From UBA4582 sp047629195 (lineage in GTDB: Bacteria > Pseudomonadota > Gammaproteobacteria > Pseudomonadales > Azotimanducaceae): 64,000 bases of DNA. Below the pieces are notes generated by a model. It was not told the origin of the DNA. It saw only the letters and a program-made list of their open reading frames with translations, and made no database searches. Both the position numbers and the translations under genes were made by a program. This document shows, piece after piece, positions 1 through 9,223 of this stretch (the first letter of the stretch is position 1; each line of letters starts with the position of its first letter). Location of the stretch: assembly GCA_047629195.1 (NCBI GenBank), contig JBLHWY010000007.1, positions 1-64,000 of the forward strand, in the 5' to 3' direction.

Positions 1-95
1 GCTGCTTCTAATTCGAGAACAGTTTGATCATCTAAGCTTTTCAAGTCAGAGCTTTGTAGGTCAGAGCTTTCTGACCCCTGTTTTGGCGTGTTCAA
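1..95 (-). CDS. Truncated start of an unknown protein, divergent from rapA
   Basis: A reading frame runs off the left edge on the minus strand. It starts at a TTG (position 95) preceded by AAGGA about seven bases upstream, a good ribosome-binding site. The 31 visible codons are hydrophilic and include two nearly repeated SSDL blocks, caused by a 15-base tandem repeat in the DNA (about 45-75). No domain can be recognised from so short a piece, and the TTG start is a guess. It shares the spacer with rapA, so the two would be divergently transcribed. Confidence 0.4.
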   Translation of the reverse strand, partial: MNTPKQGSESSDLQSSDLKSLDDQTVLELEA

Positions 96-172
96 GGTTG
101 GTTCCTTATAATTCGGTTTTATCGAGGGTGTTGCCACCCTGTCCTCAATAACTAAGGTTAACATGATTTGCT

Positions 173-3073
173 ATGAGTGAGTTCAATATAGGTCAAAAGT
201 GGATCAGTAATGCTGAACCTGAATTGGGTATGGGTGAGATAATTGAATTAGATTTTCGGAGTGTGCTCGTCCATTATCCACGGGCCGATGAAAGAAGAAC
301 CTACGCGAGCAAGCAAGCACCGCTCACCAGGGTCAAATTTAGCATCGGGGATGAGATTTCAAACGACTCAGGTCAGGAATTAATCGTCAAAGATGTATCC
401 ATCGAAGATGGACTCTATAATTACAGTGGCAGCATAGATAATCAAGAAATTGTCATCGCGGAGCCCAACCTCAACCCAAATTTACAATTTAGCAAACCCG
501 AGGATCGCCTGTTCACGCATCAATTCGACCAGAATGATCGTTTCAACCTGCGTTACCACACCCTTATCCATCAGGCAGAGCTTGCCGCCTCTAACGCACA
601 AGGACTCTACGGGCCGAGAATTTCTCTCATTCCTCATCAGCTATATATCGCCAATGAGGTGGCAAGTCGGTTCGCACCCAGGGTTTTACTAGCAGACGAA
701 GTTGGTCTTGGTAAGACAATTGAAGCCGGTGCAATTATCCACCAGCAATTAACAACTCATCGAGCCAAGCGGGTACTTATTGTCGTACCACCGGCACTAA
801 CTTTTCAATGGTTCGTCGAGATGATTCGAAGATTCAACCTTCATTTCACAGTCATGGACGAAGATCGTTGCCAAAATATTATTGTCGATAACACTGACGC
901 CAACTTCATTGGCAGTGATGAAGATGATTCGTCGGAATACGAACGATCTTCTAAAAATTCGCCCTGGCGATTTAATCCGTTTGAAGCGCATCAACTCATG
1001 CTGTGCTCGCTCGATTTATTCTTAGACAACCCAACCAGGCTCGAGCAGGCAATGGCAACTGACTGGGATCTAATGGTTGTTGATGAAGCTCACCACCTGA
1101 CCTGGACAGAACATCAAGCCAGCGCAGAATATCAGGTCGTCGAGCATCTAAGTAATATTAGTAAAGGACTACTCCTCCTTACTGCCACACCAGAACAATT
1201 AGGTAAGGCCGGCCATTTCGCCAGGCTAAGATTGCTGGACCCGACGAGATACCACGATTACGACGCTTTTGTGAGTGAAGAAAGCCGATTTGAAACAATT
1301 GCTGACAATTTGGATTTGTTACGTTCTGGTGAAGAAAGTGAAACGACATCCGCGAGCCATCAAGAAAATGGTGCCCGAGAAAAAATACTCGAATTGTTAT
1401 CGATCAAAGAATCCGCAGATCATGCTTCACTATCAACCGATGACTTGGTCAATATGGTACTCGATAGGCATGGCACAGGCAGGGTATTGTTTAGAAATGT
1501 CAGGGGCTCCGTGAAAGGATTTCCAAATAGGATCTTAAAGCGCTATGCACTAGAAACGCCGGAAGCTTATCGACAATTCGATAGTCTTTATCCAGAAACT
1601 AAATTGGCAAATTGGACGAAAGTCGACCCAAGGATTGAATGGTTAAAACAGCTCGTTGGAAGCAGAACTCAGGACAAATTTTTACTAATCTGCGCCCATC
1701 AACAAACAGCTCTCGATCTTGAAGCGAATCTCAGCAAATCAACGACGATCAGATTGGCGCTCTTCCACGAAGGGATGGATTTGGTTGCCCGCGATAGAGC
1801 CGCAAATTATTTCTCGGAAACAGAGCGTGGCGCGCAACTTTTAATTTGTTCCGAAATCGGCAGCGAAGGTCGAAATTTCCAATTTGCGAGCAACATTATT
1901 TTGTTTGATCTTCCAGCAGGACCCGATCTACTAGAACAACGTATCGGTCGTCTGGATAGAATTGGACAAAAAAATGACGTGACTATCCATGCCCCTGTAC
2001 TTGAGTCTACCGCCCAGGCTTCTTTGTTACGCATCTACGATCAGGGTCTTGGCATCTTTACCTCGCCCAACCCCGTTGCTCAGAATGTGTTCGATGAACT
2101 CGTCACAGACCTTTCCACCAGCAACCTAGACCAGCAAATTGCAAGCTTACGAACGCTTAACGATCAAAAGCAAAAGGATGTACAGAATGGCCGCGACAGA
2201 TTGTTGGAGCTTAACTCGCATCGACCGGATGTATCGAAAGGTTTAATCGCCGACATACAAGAAAATCAGGGAGGCGCAAAACTCTCTAACTACATGGAGC
2301 GATCATTTGATGCATGGGGATTAGAGTCTGAGCCCCTTGAAGATGACGTCATACTTGTAAAACCAACCCTCACCATGGCGCGGAACGACTCAATCAGTGT
2401 CGAAACGCTGGATCATAATCACTATCCTGAGTTACCGGAAGATGGTATCAGGATTACATACGATAGAAATGTTGCTCTATCCCGTGAAGATGTAAATTTT
2501 CTGACCTGGGAGAACCCTATTGTCCAGCAAGCACTGGACCTCGTGGCAACCGACATCATTGGTAACAGCACGATGATCGCTGTAAAACATGATTTGCTGC
2601 CCGCCGGCACAATTTTATTAGAGGCACTATATTTGGTTAATTGTGTTGCACCTGCGGAACTCATGATCGACAAATATATTCCGCCAGCTGTTATCAGGGT
2701 AGTACTCGCACCCAACCTGACCGATATCACAGAAAATCTATCATGGTCAGACCTTTCACTTGAGAAATTGGAGATTGGAAACGAAGCCTTGGGCAGAATT
2801 CTAGATTCGCAGCAGCAAGGTGTCAGGAAAATGTTAACGGCGTCACGCAGTATTGCTGACAAACAGCTCGAACATTGCCGAGTCATTGGTATAAAAAAAG
2901 CGACAACAGCCTACGATCTTGAACTAAATCGTCTTATAGAACTAAGAAAGGTGAATCGAACGATACGGGATGAGGAAATCGCCCATTTCTCGGCATTTCG
3001 GCAATTGACGCTCGAAGTAATTCAACAAGCAACCGCACGACTGGATGCTGTACGCGTTATTGTTGCTGCATAA
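173..3073 (+). CDS. rapA: RNA polymerase-associated ATPase RapA (HepA)
   Basis: A 966-residue Swi2/Snf2-family ATPase that binds RNA polymerase and helps recycle stalled or post-termination polymerase. The N-terminal ~110 residues look like the tandem Tudor-like region of RapA (opens MSEFNIGQKWISNAEPELG). The helicase core follows: Walker A DEVGLGKT near residue 176, the DEAH box near residue 303, a TATPEQLG motif near 337, and the second RecA lobe ending in the QRIGRLDRIGQ motif near 590. The C-terminal third matches the usual RapA tail, and the total length fits E. coli RapA (968). The gene stands alone, divergent from the truncated left-edge frame and followed by minus-strand genes. Identification is firm. 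Confidence 0.96.
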   Translation: MSEFNIGQKWISNAEPELGMGEIIELDFRSVLVHYPRADERRTYASKQAPLTRVKFSIGDEISNDSGQELIVKDVSIEDGLYNYSGSIDNQEIVIAEPNLNPNLQFSKPEDRLFTHQFDQNDRFNLRYHTLIHQAELAASNAQGLYGPRISLIPHQLYIANEVASRFAPRVLLADEVGLGKTIEAGAIIHQQLTTHRAKRVLIVVPPALTFQWFVEMIRRFNLHFTVMDEDRCQNIIVDNTDANFIGSDEDDSSEYERSSKNSPWRFNPFEAHQLMLCSLDLFLDNPTRLEQAMATDWDLMVVDEAHHLTWTEHQASAEYQVVEHLSNISKGLLLLTATPEQLGKAGHFARLRLLDPTRYHDYDAFVSEESRFETIADNLDLLRSGEESETTSASHQENGAREKILELLSIKESADHASLSTDDLVNMVLDRHGTGRVLFRNVRGSVKGFPNRILKRYALETPEAYRQFDSLYPETKLANWTKVDPRIEWLKQLVGSRTQDKFLLICAHQQTALDLEANLSKSTTIRLALFHEGMDLVARDRAANYFSETERGAQLLICSEIGSEGRNFQFASNIILFDLPAGPDLLEQRIGRLDRIGQKNDVTIHAPVLESTAQASLLRIYDQGLGIFTSPNPVAQNVFDELVTDLSTSNLDQQIASLRTLNDQKQKDVQNGRDRLLELNSHRPDVSKGLIADIQENQGGAKLSNYMERSFDAWGLESEPLEDDVILVKPTLTMARNDSISVETLDHNHYPELPEDGIRITYDRNVALSREDVNFLTWENPIVQQALDLVATDIIGNSTMIAVKHDLLPAGTILLEALYLVNCVAPAELMIDKYIPPAVIRVVLAPNLTDITENLSWSDLSLEKLEIGNEALGRILDSQQQGVRKMLTASRSIADKQLEHCRVIGIKKATTAYDLELNRLIELRKVNRTIRDEEIAHFSAFRQLTLEVIQQATARLDAVRVIVAA

Positions 3074-3116
3074 AGAGAACAAAAAGAACCCGTACCAAGC
3101 AGTAGAAGCGACCGAC

Positions 3117-3248
3117 CTAAATCACTGCAAGCTGATCAATGATAATCAAAGTAATGACGATCACCGCAAAAGTGATACTGGTTAAGAGCCTGGTAACCTG
3201 GCACATCTTACAATTGGCGGTCTTCGGTTGAAGTTTTTGACTTTGCAT
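3117..3248 (-). CDS. Possible small single-pass membrane protein with a CxxC motif
   Basis: A 43-codon frame in the spacer between rapA and the SlyD-like gene. It has a hydrophilic N-terminus containing a CKMC (CxxC) motif at residues 13-16, then a clear ~20-residue hydrophobic stretch (SITFAVIVITLIII) typical of one transmembrane helix. It points the same way as the isomerase/glycosyltransferase pair. The ribosome-binding site is poor: GGTGAG directly abuts the ATG. I do not recognise the family. The hydrophobic pattern argues for coding, the missing Shine-Dalgarno spacing argues against. Confidence 0.35.
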   Translation of the reverse strand: MQSQKLQPKTANCKMCQVTRLLTSITFAVIVITLIIIDQLAVI

Positions 3249-3317
3249 CTCACCAGTATAGCCAACTTTTGATCACCCGATCTTACAACACAAAACTTAA
3301 AGGCGAGTGACAGCGAT

Positions 3318-3776
3318 TCAACCTACTATCATGTCCCGAACTTCGAGTTCTTCCCGTGTCGCTTCACGGCTTTCAAGAACACATATGTCAAAGTGGAAGG
3401 AAACGCCCGCGAGCGGATGATTAGAATCAATCGTGATGGCACCCTCTTCAACTTCTACTACTCGGGCAACTTCAGCTTCTGCACCAGAGCCTACTTGAAA
3501 TATCATACCCACCTCTATTTCATCCACATCTGTGGAAAACATACCAGCCGTCACAGTTCTAATAAGAGATCTTTGCGAGAACCCATAGGCTTTCTCCGGG
3601 CCAATCTTTACATCGAACTGGTCGCCCTGCTCCCGCCCAATCACTGCTGCTTCCAAGCCTGGCACCATGGTTCCATCACCCTCGACAAAAGCCATCGGGT
3701 TTCCACCGGCAGAGGAATCCACCTCCTCGCCTGCAGGGTTCAACAAAGTGTAATCAAGTTTATAAAATTTGGGCAT
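3318..3776 (-). CDS. SlyD-like FKBP-type peptidyl-prolyl isomerase
   Basis: A 152-residue cytoplasmic prolyl cis-trans isomerase and folding helper of the SlyD/FkpB group. The FKBP halves flank an inserted chaperone flap (IF domain, about residues 70-120). Visible marks are the opening YTLLNPAGEEVDSS, the GDGTMVPGLEAAVIG segment near residue 33 and the KIGPEKAYG segment near 57. It lacks the histidine- and cysteine-rich metal-binding tail of E. coli SlyD, so a role in nickel delivery is unlikely. The start codon sits immediately after the stop of the upstream glycosyltransferase (stop 3777-3779, ATG 3774-3776), so the two are almost certainly translationally coupled. Confidence 0.85.
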   Translation of the reverse strand: MPKFYKLDYTLLNPAGEEVDSSAGGNPMAFVEGDGTMVPGLEAAVIGREQGDQFDVKIGPEKAYGFSQRSLIRTVTAGMFSTDVDEIEVGMIFQVGSGAEAEVARVVEVEEGAITIDSNHPLAGVSFHFDICVLESREATREELEVRDMIVG

Positions 3777-4934
3777 TTACTGTTCCTGTGAAAAATTGTC
3801 CATGGCAAGGTTGAGATGACCCTGCCAGGCTATAATCTGATGATCCCAACTAAATCGTGCTAGATTAGGTTGGGCGGGCATTGTACCAGCCTCATAAGCT
3901 TCTGTAAGAGCTAAAAGCATCGGTACGGCCATTGAGTTCGTGTCGTAGCGATACTCTTCTGGCACAAACTCCTTATACGCAAGAGCATTCGGCACCAGCG
4001 GTATACACCCACAGGCCATTGCCTCCAGCACTGCGATACCTTGGAATTCGTGAATTGCAGTCGACAAAACTACATGGCTGTCACGAAGTAGTTCCAGATA
4101 ATCCTGCCTGGACTCGAGGAAGCCAAATCGGCCTAATGATCCATGGTTTTCCAGCATCGCTTTGATTTGTTGCAACTCCTTTGGTACCTGCCGAAATGAT
4201 TGCCCGATGATGTGTAAAACAACACGTTTTTCCCGCGTTGTGCTTACTAATGTATCCACCAGCGACGCCAGAGAACCCAGCCCTTTGTCATATTCCCAGC
4301 GATGATTCCAAACAATATTCAGGGGTCGAATTTCTGTCTTCTTTGCGAGTCCCGCATCACCGGTAACACTCATCGCAAAGGTATCTTGCCAAAGGGGTAC
4401 CGACTGAACCGCTGTTTTTAGTCTCAACCTATCGACCAGACCTGCGGGAACGCCATCCGGTAACTTAGCGAGTAGTTCAGCGGCACCTTTTAGAAAGGTG
4501 TCTCGATTGAAGCACGAATTGAAAAGTAATAGGTCAGCAGAAATCGCGGTGTAAATACTGGTAATCTGCCGCTCAACTTGCCTCTCGACTAGCCGCTCTT
4601 GGCTCGCAGAGCGATTATCAGCCAAAGATGCGTTATCGGGATAAGCAAACTGATTCTCGTGAAAGTATATGATGGTCGGTATTGCACATAAACTTGGGCA
4701 CATTCCACGAAGCGAGGAAAGATCAGTCATTGAAGTCGCAATAACCAAATCATAGCTCTCTCGCACGCGCTCATCAAAGGCAAAACTCAGGCTGTTGCCA
4801 CGAAAACGCCAACTGAAAAATCTCGGTGTCAGGGTGACGACACAAAACTCATGGCCAATTAAATTATCCCTCAAGCCTTGCCACCAATATTGGTGGCTCA
4901 TCGCGTCATAGGGGGAAAGCAGGAGAATTCTCAT
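3777..4934 (-). CDS. DUF3524 glycosyltransferase, tRNA-queuosine alpha-mannosyltransferase family
   Basis: A 385-residue GT-B glycosyltransferase. The N-terminal half carries the DUF3524 signature: LLLSPYDAMSHQYWWQGL at the start and HENQFAYP near residue 93. The C-terminal half is a GT4-type nucleotide-sugar domain ending in an E-x7-E-like element (HEFQGIAVLEAMACG near residue 295). Animal members (GTDC1/QTMAN) transfer mannose to queuosine in tRNA-Asp. Bacterial relatives carry the same family name, but the substrate here is inferred from family alone. It is the first gene of a two-gene unit with the SlyD-like isomerase. Confidence 0.82.
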   Translation of the reverse strand: MRILLLSPYDAMSHQYWWQGLRDNLIGHEFCVVTLTPRFFSWRFRGNSLSFAFDERVRESYDLVIATSMTDLSSLRGMCPSLCAIPTIIYFHENQFAYPDNASLADNRSASQERLVERQVERQITSIYTAISADLLLFNSCFNRDTFLKGAAELLAKLPDGVPAGLVDRLRLKTAVQSVPLWQDTFAMSVTGDAGLAKKTEIRPLNIVWNHRWEYDKGLGSLASLVDTLVSTTREKRVVLHIIGQSFRQVPKELQQIKAMLENHGSLGRFGFLESRQDYLELLRDSHVVLSTAIHEFQGIAVLEAMACGCIPLVPNALAYKEFVPEEYRYDTNSMAVPMLLALTEAYEAGTMPAQPNLARFSWDHQIIAWQGHLNLAMDNFSQEQ

Positions 4935-5077
4935 AAAGGAAGAGCACTAATTCGTAACATGGATTTATTACACTAATTGCCCAAGGAGGTTTCTAACAAT
5001 TATATGAGCGTCTATGGTACCCGTAAACCAGCGGCTTCTGTAGAATGGCCTCCTAATTTGAATAAACCGAGAAAGAT

Positions 5078-6286
5078 ATGGCAGGTATAGTGATCATCGG
5101 CGGCGGCCAGGGCGCAGGTCAAGCGGCCGCAAGTTTACGTCAACTGGGCTATGAGGGCACCGTAACCATACTGGGTGAGGAGGCATTTCCTCCTTACCAA
5201 CGTCCACCGCTCTCGAAGCAGTATCTTTCCGGCGAAATGCCGTTGGAGCGAGTTTACGTTCGAGCAGAAAAATTTTACACCGACAAAAATATCGATCTAC
5301 GCACCAATACAAGAGTCACTGCACTAAATGTTGAGGCTAAGACGGTCACCACAGGAGCTGGAGAAGCGATATCCTACGATAAACTTATGATTGCAACCGG
5401 TAGCCGGCCGCGGAAGTTAAGCATTGAAGGTTCAGACCTTGAAGGAATCCATTATCTGCGCACCATTGCTGATGTAGACGGTATTGCAAAGGCGATGAAG
5501 ACGGCAAAAAACCTGGTGATCGTTGGCGGCGGCTATATTGGCTTAGAAGTCGCCTCAGTTGCCGCAACCTCGGGTTTAAACGTCAGCGTTCTGGAGATGG
5601 AAGACCGCATTTTACAAAGGGTCACGACACCAGAAATGAGTGCATATTACCATCAGCTTCATAGTGGTCGCGGCGTAAACATCATGACAAATACCGCTGT
5701 AAGCGGATTCGAAGGCTCGAGTGACGGTAGCGTAGAAAAAGTACTTTGCGGGGACACGAGCATTGAAGCTGACCTTGTCATTGTCGGCATTGGCATTATT
5801 CCCAACATAGAACTTGCAGCAGATGCAGGTATTACCTGTGACAACGGTATTGTCGTCGATGACCATTGTCAGACCTCGAATCCCGATATCTATGCTATTG
5901 GTGACTGCTCAAATCATCCAAATCCTATCCTGAATCGTCGATTACGACTCGAGTCAGTTCCTAACGCAATGGAGCAGGCTCGCGTGGCATGCGCCAACAT
6001 CTGTGGTGGCGACAAGATCTATGCGGCAATTCCATGGTTCTGGTCTGATCAGTATGAGCTAAAACTCCAGATGGTGGGCTTCTCATCCGATGGTGACACA
6101 CAAGTTTTACGCGGCGATCAAAGTGCAAACCAATTTGCAATATTTTATCTTAAAGATGGTGCTGTGGTAGCAGTAGACGCAGTAAACAGCCCACGGGAAT
6201 TTATGATTTGTAAGCAGTTATATGGCAAGCAGGTCGATGCAGAAAAACTCGCGGACCCCGAAGTCGATTTGAAGACCTTGCTCTAG
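5078..6286 (+). CDS. FAD-dependent ferredoxin/rubredoxin-type NAD(P)H reductase
   Basis: A 402-residue pyridine-nucleotide-disulfide-type reductase of the putidaredoxin/rhodocoxin reductase group, which passes electrons from NAD(P)H through FAD to a small iron-sulfur protein. The FAD dinucleotide motif GGGQGAG is at residues 7-13, the NAD(P)H motif GGGYIGLE near 150, and the second FAD motif YAIGDC near 270. The C-terminal ~80 residues form the usual reductase interface domain (PWFWSDQYELKLQMVG). No partner ferredoxin or P450 lies nearby, so its electron acceptor is unknown. A perfect AAGGAGGT lies 88 bases upstream, too far to serve this ATG. The next gene follows after 16 bases and is probably cotranscribed. 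Confidence 0.88.
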   Translation: MAGIVIIGGGQGAGQAAASLRQLGYEGTVTILGEEAFPPYQRPPLSKQYLSGEMPLERVYVRAEKFYTDKNIDLRTNTRVTALNVEAKTVTTGAGEAISYDKLMIATGSRPRKLSIEGSDLEGIHYLRTIADVDGIAKAMKTAKNLVIVGGGYIGLEVASVAATSGLNVSVLEMEDRILQRVTTPEMSAYYHQLHSGRGVNIMTNTAVSGFEGSSDGSVEKVLCGDTSIEADLVIVGIGIIPNIELAADAGITCDNGIVVDDHCQTSNPDIYAIGDCSNHPNPILNRRLRLESVPNAMEQARVACANICGGDKIYAAIPWFWSDQYELKLQMVGFSSDGDTQVLRGDQSANQFAIFYLKDGAVVAVDAVNSPREFMICKQLYGKQVDAEKLADPEVDLKTLL

Positions 6287-6302
6287 CGGCGCGGCGAGCA
6301 GA

Positions 6303-7568
6303 ATGGAATTTTCGCCTCAGGAAATTGCGGAGGTATATCATCAGATTTCTCCGCATATTGTTAACACACCGATCATCCATTCGGCTACTTTTTCAGAACT
6401 CTGTCATTGTCACACACTGTTTAAACTAGAGAACCTTCAGATGACCGGCTCCTTCAAGGAGCGCGGTGCACTCAACCGACTGAATCAACTCTCCAGCGCC
6501 GAGCGTGCTAGAGGGGTTATCGCTGCAAGCGCGGGAAATCACGCACAAGCTGTCGCCTATCATGCCAAACGCCTGGGCATTTCCGCTAAGATTGTTATGC
6601 CAAAACACAGTCCCCTGGTAAAAGTTCGTTCAACTGAACACTGGGGTGCAGAGGTTATCCTCGCAGGTGAGACATTTAGCGAAGCTTTTGATCTATCACA
6701 GACGTTAATCTCAGAAGAAAATCGAATCTATCTCCATCCATTTGACGACATCCATGTTATTAAGGGGCAAGCAACACTCGGGCTTGAGATTCTTAACCAG
6801 GCCATGGCTGAAGATCTAAGCGCTATTGTTATACCGGTAGGTGGCGGCGGTCTGATCGCAGGCATCGCAAATTATGTCAAACAGGTAAATCCTTCAATAA
6901 AGATCATTGGTGTTGAAGAGAACAGCTACAACGCAATGGAACAATCTCAGGATGCAGGCGAGGTTGTAACGCTTGGTAGCAAACCAATGATAGCTGATGG
7001 TATTGCCGTCGGGCGGGTGGCCGAAAGAAACCTACGTTCAGTGGAGGAATGTGTCGACGATATTGTTTCAGTCAGCAGTGATGAAATAGCCAATGCAATT
7101 CTGTTGATGATGGAAGTTGAAAAAGTTGTGGTCGAGGGTGCCGCCGCCGTAACCCTCGCGGCACTACTGAATCATCGCATACCACAAATTCAAAATGGTG
7201 GAAAAAACGGAAGCAAACAGAAAAAGGTTCTGTCGATCATCTCAGGGGGGAATATCGATATGAATTTACTTTCCCGTATTATCAATCGCGGCCTTGCCTT
7301 TGATGGTCGCGTCGTCAAATTAGACGCCACTATCAACGATCAACCCGGTGGACTAGAGAGACTACTCGGTGTATTTAGGTCTTTAGGCGCAAATGTTCTA
7401 GAAGTGCACCATCACCGTTTCGGTAGCGAAGCACCTATTGGTCAAATTGAAGTATCAGTTACGGTTGAAACCCGCGACCGTGAGCATATTGAGAAACTGA
7501 AATCGATGCTCATCGCTGAAGGCTTTCAAACTATACTGCCCGGATTAAGCTTGGGTCCCGCAGCATAG
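6303..7568 (+). CDS. ilvA: Threonine ammonia-lyase (short form with ACT-like tail)
   Basis: A 421-residue pyridoxal-phosphate enzyme converting threonine to 2-oxobutanoate and ammonia, the entry to isoleucine synthesis or threonine catabolism. The PLP lysine lies in GSFKERGA near residue 51, and the phosphate-binding glycine loop VGGGGLIAG is near 180. The last ~90 residues look like a single ACT domain (GGLERLLGVFRSLGANVLEV). The architecture, a catalytic domain plus one ACT-like domain at about 400 residues, is the common bacterial short form, smaller than the 514-residue E. coli IlvA with two ACT-like repeats. It lies 16 bases downstream of the reductase gene. No other isoleucine genes are nearby. 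Confidence 0.9.
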   Translation: MEFSPQEIAEVYHQISPHIVNTPIIHSATFSELCHCHTLFKLENLQMTGSFKERGALNRLNQLSSAERARGVIAASAGNHAQAVAYHAKRLGISAKIVMPKHSPLVKVRSTEHWGAEVILAGETFSEAFDLSQTLISEENRIYLHPFDDIHVIKGQATLGLEILNQAMAEDLSAIVIPVGGGGLIAGIANYVKQVNPSIKIIGVEENSYNAMEQSQDAGEVVTLGSKPMIADGIAVGRVAERNLRSVEECVDDIVSVSSDEIANAILLMMEVEKVVVEGAAAVTLAALLNHRIPQIQNGGKNGSKQKKVLSIISGGNIDMNLLSRIINRGLAFDGRVVKLDATINDQPGGLERLLGVFRSLGANVLEVHHHRFGSEAPIGQIEVSVTVETRDREHIEKLKSMLIAEGFQTILPGLSLGPAA

Positions 7569-7597
7569 TAAAATTAAACCCGCCCAAGGCAGAGCCG

Positions 7598-8230
7598 TCA
7601 GGGTGCGTTTACGATAAAATTAATATTCTGAAATTGCAGAACATCTCCGTCTTTCAATGAATGCTTATCAACTTTCTTCGCATTAACATAAGTCCCATTT
7701 ACAGAACCAAGATCTTGAATAATCAGGTCACCGTTTTCTATGTAAATCTCTGCGTGTTTTCTTGAGAGGCTAGGCTCGAGAATAGAAATGTCACACTCCA
7801 ATGCTCGACCAATTTCAGTACGATCTTTAATTGGAATTATTTGGCCTTTTTCAGGGCCAGAATTTGCAACTAAAGCCCAACCGCCTGACCCCATCTCCAG
7901 CAATGCTGTACCGGAGAGGACCAGTGTTTTAGCACCACCGCTCAAATTTTCTTCTATGATTTCCAGTTCCACACTACCCACTCTGATCGAATCGCCGGCG
8001 CGAATAGGCATGGGAGCAAGAATCTTCTCGCCATTTACATAGGTACCTGACCCGGTATTAACGTCGCTGATGGTCACCTGATTCGCTTCAACTTTCAGAT
8101 CCGCATGAAATCCATTTACTCCAGGTTCATCAATAACAATATCATTCACGTTACCTTGACCGATGGTAATGCCAGGGGGGGCAAGGCGAACGGCATCCGA
8201 ACTTCCATCTCGGAACTGGATTTTGAGCAT
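7598..8230 (-). CDS. Tandem FHA-domain protein
   Basis: A 210-residue protein made of two forkhead-associated domains, which bind phosphothreonine peptides. The first (about residues 20-90) has a degenerate motif set, with GFHADL in place of the usual SRxHA. The second (about 130-205) is canonical, with IGRALECDI, SRKHAEI and a GSVNGTYVN turn. There is no signal peptide, membrane segment or catalytic domain. A good ribosome-binding site (AGAAGGG) precedes the ATG. No Ser/Thr kinase or phosphatase is nearby, so its partner must be encoded elsewhere. Confidence 0.85.
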   Translation of the reverse strand: MLKIQFRDGSSDAVRLAPPGITIGQGNVNDIVIDEPGVNGFHADLKVEANQVTISDVNTGSGTYVNGEKILAPMPIRAGDSIRVGSVELEIIEENLSGGAKTLVLSGTALLEMGSGGWALVANSGPEKGQIIPIKDRTEIGRALECDISILEPSLSRKHAEIYIENGDLIIQDLGSVNGTYVNAKKVDKHSLKDGDVLQFQNINFIVNAP

Positions 8231-8501
8231 GTTAAGCCCTTCTTTTTAATTTGATTTCAACGAGTTAGTGTTGAATTCTAATCGTTTTTCCACTGTCTCG
8301 CAATTAAGCAATGAGTATCCTGCTGCGAGATGAATTTAAGCGCTGAACTTCATTGTGCTCACCGGTAATGCTAGCGACCTGATCAAACCTATGAGACTCT
8401 CTATTGATCCTAGCACGCAGCACTTTATTTTGGTGCGAGATTAGGTCAAAGTAGATAAAACTCTGAAAGAAATTAAACCTACGATAACAGAGTAACCAGA
8501 C

Positions 8502-9200
8502 ATGCAAACTACGGTGCAGCGCACAACTGTCAGAATGTTGTGGAAAGAATGGCGATCTCTGATTTCTTTCTTAATTATTATGGTGCTGTTTCGATCAGCC
8601 ATCGCAGATTGGAACGGTGTCCCCACGGGATCGATGAAACCAACGATTCTGGAAGGTGACAGAGTTGTAGTTAACAAAGTTGCCTATGACCTGAAAGTGC
8701 CATTTACAAGCTGGCATCTCGCAAAATGGGACAATCCAAAGCGTGGCGAAATCGTCACATTCTACTCTCCAGATGACGAAATATTACTCATTAAACGCGT
8801 AATTGGGGTGCCCGGCGACACCATTCGAATGCATGACAATCAATTGTTTGTTAATGGCAATGCGGCAACCTACAGTCGGCTTGATAATGAAATAGTCAAG
8901 CAGCTGGACGATTGGCAACGCCGACACCACGCATTTTACTACGAGAAGTTCGAAGACATCGCACCTCATGCCGTTATGCTGAGATCTACAGTAGGCAATG
9001 ATTACGGCAGCTTTGATCAAGTTCAGATACCCGCGGACAAGTATCTGATGCTTGGAGATAATCGAGACAATAGCAAAGATTCCAGACGTATTGGTCTTGT
9101 CGATCGCGCACGGATCACGGGCAGAGCCCATACCGTAGCATTTTCCTATGATGAGTCTTACATTCCTCGCCTAGATAGATTTATCAAAGCGCTGGAATAG
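8502..9200 (+). CDS. lepB: Signal peptidase I
   Basis: A 232-residue inner-membrane serine protease that cleaves signal peptides from exported proteins. One hydrophobic segment (about residues 20-35) anchors the N-terminus. The catalytic serine is in PTGSMKPT at residue 44. The general-base lysine is in LLIKRVIGVPGD near residue 97, and the conserved GDNRDNSKDSR box lies near 184. It is shorter than E. coli LepB (324), having one N-terminal membrane segment. It stands apart from the usual lepA-lepB-rnc-era cluster, so it may be a second or specialised copy. Confidence 0.93.
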   Translation: MQTTVQRTTVRMLWKEWRSLISFLIIMVLFRSAIADWNGVPTGSMKPTILEGDRVVVNKVAYDLKVPFTSWHLAKWDNPKRGEIVTFYSPDDEILLIKRVIGVPGDTIRMHDNQLFVNGNAATYSRLDNEIVKQLDDWQRRHHAFYYEKFEDIAPHAVMLRSTVGNDYGSFDQVQIPADKYLMLGDNRDNSKDSRRIGLVDRARITGRAHTVAFSYDESYIPRLDRFIKALE

Positions 9201-9223
9201 CACTCCAAAGCAACATTTCTATT

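Noticed and set aside
2422..2886. 154-codon minus-strand frame
   Set aside because: It lies inside rapA on the opposite strand with no ribosome site or motif.
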